Of a stretch of 63,021 nucleotides of DNA, positions 61,329 through 63,021 are shown piece by piece. Position numbers and translations under genes: made by a program. The notes under the pieces were generated by a model. The model saw nothing but the letters and a program-made list of their open reading frames with translations. It did no database searches and had not been told where the DNA came from. The stretch is from an uncultured Clostridia bacterium (lineage in GTDB: Bacteria; Bacillota; Clostridia; UBA1381). Position 1 is the stretch's first letter, and every line of letters starts with the position of its first letter. The stretch is taken from NCBI GenBank assembly GCA_947623955.1, contig CANQIP010000008.1:1-63021 (forward strand), in the 5' to 3' direction.

Positions 61329-62460
61329 GCGCGGCGGCTATGGCGCGGGCAACGTCGCGTCCTCCCTCTTTCGCCTCGTCAAGAGTGTTGCCGTTGCTGC
61401 CGACCTCCAATATAAGGCTGCCGCGCGTTGTGTGACCGTTGAAACGCTCCGTGCGCAGGTTTACGGGACGCATAAGCCCGGGGTACATTATTTCCGCGCT
61501 GTTCTGTATCTTTGCGGCGAATGTCAGGTTGTCGCGCCAGTTGTCATGCCACAAGCCCATGCTGTTCGTTCCGACAACGAGCATTACCTGCGCCGTCGGC
61601 ACACCGTTTTGTTCGCATGTGACGCGCAGGCGCGAGCCGTCGCTGTACACGAACGCGTCGCGGTGTACGTCGAGCACTACTTGTATTGACGGATTTTCTT
61701 TAAGCACGCCCTCTATGGTCGACAGCGCGCGCGTGTACGAGCTTTGGTACGACGGATAATCGTGGTACGTCTTATCGTGTATTACGCCTATGCCGTAGCT
61801 TGTAAGCACATTTTCTATTTCGTTTCCGACGGCGATAACGTTCACGTTCTCGTCGGTGTTACGCTCCGTTTCACCACTCATCTCGTCGCCGCTGTAACAT
61901 TCCGTGGTATGCGTGTGCATAATAAGCACAAGCGGTTTGCCGTCCTCCGGCGTTATGGCAAGTTTATCGGCGCACATTGCGTCAAGATTAACGTCGTAGT
62001 CGGTGGCATTGTTGATTTTAAGCCCCACCGACGAGCAAACGGCATTATGGTCGGGCAACGCGGCAGGCTGCGTTTCTTCGGGCGCGGGCGTTTCCGTCGG
62101 GGGCGTCTCGGTCTCCGTTTCACCGTCGTAATCGCTTTCCGAAGGCTGTTCGTTCTGCGGGGTTGTCCCCTTTATCACGGCGCTGTACTCGCCTATTACC
62201 GACCCCGGGTCGGATATGTCTATACCGGTAAGCTTTTTTAAAATACTCCCCTCTCCCGCGTCAGCCATGGGAATACCCTCGTTTAAAATGTTCTCATAAT
62301 CATCGGCGGGTGAAAATGCATCCTCGACTTGCGCAATGCCGAAAAAATCCCTGTTTTGTATTAAATTGGGTACAACTATGCCTGCCGCGGCAATGCAGAG
62401 CGTTACTGCCGCGGCTGCGTATATCTTATTTTTGGTGACTACTATTGTTTTAAACTTCAT
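61315..62460 (-). CDS. spoIIP: Stage II sporulation protein P (peptidoglycan hydrolase)
   Basis: 381 residues. One N-terminal membrane helix (about 12-34), a Glu/Pro/Thr-rich linker (about 105-135), then the SpoIIP amidase/endopeptidase domain: LVLIMHTHTTECYSGDEMSG near 179 (zinc ligands), VVLDVHRDAFVYSDG near 250, NSMGLWHDNWRDNLTFA and LILEVGSNGNTLDEA near 350. SpoIIP cleaves peptidoglycan with SpoIID for engulfment, so it marks an endospore-forming lineage. Confidence 0.93.
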   Translation of the reverse strand: MKFKTIVVTKNKIYAAAAVTLCIAAAGIVVPNLIQNRDFFGIAQVEDAFSPADDYENILNEGIPMADAGEGSILKKLTGIDISDPGSVIGEYSAVIKGTTPQNEQPSESDYDGETETETPPTETPAPEETQPAALPDHNAVCSSVGLKINNATDYDVNLDAMCADKLAITPEDGKPLVLIMHTHTTECYSGDEMSGETERNTDENVNVIAVGNEIENVLTSYGIGVIHDKTYHDYPSYQSSYTRALSTIEGVLKENPSIQVVLDVHRDAFVYSDGSRLRVTCEQNGVPTAQVMLVVGTNSMGLWHDNWRDNLTFAAKIQNSAEIMYPGLMRPVNLRTERFNGHTTRGSLILEVGSNGNTLDEAKEGGRDVARAIAAALING

Positions 62461-62551
62461 TATGTAACCTCACGATTGCCTGTATAACTTCTTATTTCTA
62501 TTCATACGCCGCGTTTACATAAATATGTTGCTAATTTTTTGAAAAAAACTC

Positions 62552-62580
62552 TTGCATTTTTATATCGGTTGTGTTATAAT
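62552..62580 (+). promoter_or_regulatory. Promoter of rplS
   Basis: TTGCAT at 62552-62557, 17-bp spacer, TATAAT at 62575-62580 with an extended -10 (GTGT). Confidence 0.8.
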
Positions 62581-62587
62581 GTCAAAG

Positions 62588-62645
62588 TTATTACGGACAG
62601 TCCTCTGCCTCGGTCGGCACGAAAGTCTTGAAAATTAAGGAGGAA
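62588..62645 (+). ncRNA. Possible ribosomal protein L19 leader
   Basis: The short 5' untranslated region just downstream of the rplS promoter contains CTCTGCCTCGGTCGGCAC, able to form small stems before the AAGGAGG box. Firmicutes rplS genes often have an L19 leader here. Only position and weak structure support this; no covariance check was possible. Confidence 0.4.
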
Positions 62646-62647
62646 GA

Positions 62648-63001
62648 ATGATGAATACACAGGAAATCATCAACAACCTGACAAAAGACCAAATCAGAAC
62701 AGACCTTCCGGAGCTCGTTGTGGGCAACAACGTAAAGGTTTACCAGAGAATTGTCGAGGGTTCGAGAACGAGAACTCAGATGTTCGAGGGTACAATCATT
62801 AAGGTTCAGGGAGGCGGCATTGCCAAAACATTTACGGTAAGACGTGTTTCTTACGGCGTAGGCGTAGAAAAGACTTGGCCCGTTAATTCGCCCAACATCG
62901 AGAAGATTGAAGTATCGAGAAAGGGTAAGGTAAGACGCGCGAAGCTTTACTATCTGCGTGACAGAGTCGGCAAGGCGGCAAAGGTTAAGGAAAGAATATA
63001 A
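62648..63001 (+). CDS. rplS: 50S ribosomal protein L19
   Basis: 117 residues (116 from the second ATG). [20 protein letters not shown] near 25, [20 protein letters not shown] near 45, [20 protein letters not shown] near 73 and [20 protein letters not shown] near 96 are the L19 signature. RBS AAGGAGG lies just upstream. The gene is complete; the window ends 20 bp after it. Confidence 0.97.
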   Translation: MMNTQEIINNLTKDQIRTDLPELVVGNNVKVYQRIVEGSRTRTQMFEGTIIKVQGGGIAKTFTVRRVSYGVGVEKTWPVNSPNIEKIEVSRKGKVRRAKLYYLRDRVGKAAKVKERI

Positions 63002-63021
63002 TGCTATCCTTAGCGGATATG

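Noticed and set aside
62461-62520. Sigma-E promoter for spoIIP
   Set aside because: GAATAG and ATACAG elements are present upstream but spacing and matches are too poor.

Overview
The window looks like chromosome from an anaerobic, spore-forming member of the Clostridia (Bacillota). The evidence is sporulation proteins YunB and SpoIIP, a class III (GlnN-type) glutamine synthetase, an oxygen-sensitive class III ribonucleotide reductase, a threonyl T-box leader, an FMN riboswitch, a WalRK-type two-component system, S-layer-homology and 'copper amine oxidase-like' (stalk) surface domains, and sigma-A promoters of the TTGACA-17-TATAAT type. Family or genus cannot be assigned from the sequence alone.

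Layout. 1-0.9 kb: an S-layer-homology surface protein. 1.0-8.5 kb: one operon, MazG-like protein, c-di-AMP phosphodiesterase gdpP, rplI, dnaB, tilS, ftsH, ending in a clear terminator. 8.5-15.2 kb: a second operon, rex, a P-loop/Asp23-Gls24 fusion, uvrB, a small unknown protein, uvrA. 15.2-19.2 kb: the riboflavin operon ribD-ribE-ribBA-ribH under an FMN riboswitch; a 376-bp MITE-like element with 15-bp terminal inverted repeats sits exactly at the ribBA stop codon. 19.3-21.0 kb: an ECF sigma factor gene split by a +1 frameshift, and an unrecognised 397-residue partner. 21.0-27.8 kb: T-box, thrS, yunB, ligA, an M20 amidohydrolase and a DUF6873/GME-fold protein preceded by a perfect 27-bp palindrome. 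27.8-33.3 kb (minus strand): a DUF5107/TPR protein and RNase R. 33.3-37.8 kb: secD-secF, tRNA-Ser(GGA), rnhB-yraN-rsmE. 37.8-42.3 kb: two BspA-type leucine-rich-repeat surface proteins with nearly identical C-terminal stalk domains, a stand-alone stalk-domain protein and a divergent XRE regulator. 42.3-46.6 kb: luxS-mtnN, a DnaQ-like exonuclease, and glutamine synthetase III behind a structured leader. 46.6-52.0 kb (minus strand): pyrR-pyrB-pyrC-pyrF-pyrK-pyrD. 52.2-54.9 kb: walR-walK. 54.9-57.6 kb: an AT-rich cassette (SPFH/zinc-ribbon protein, four-helix membrane protein, zinc-ribbon TM2 protein) bracketed by decayed mobile-element fragments. 57.7-60.9 kb: nrdD-nrdG-dut behind paired NrdR-like boxes. 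61.0-63.0 kb: an unknown small protein, spoIIP, and rplS.

Most genes are ordinary core genes in tight operons, often with 4-bp start/stop overlaps. The accessory or unexplained signal lies in the MITE inside the rib operon, the sigma factor/397-aa pair, the SPFH cassette between mobile-element relics, the surface-protein cluster with its XRE regulator, the P-loop-Gls24 fusion, and the small protein between uvrB and uvrA. I see no complete transposase, phage, CRISPR array or rRNA. All calls were made by reading; no database search was run.
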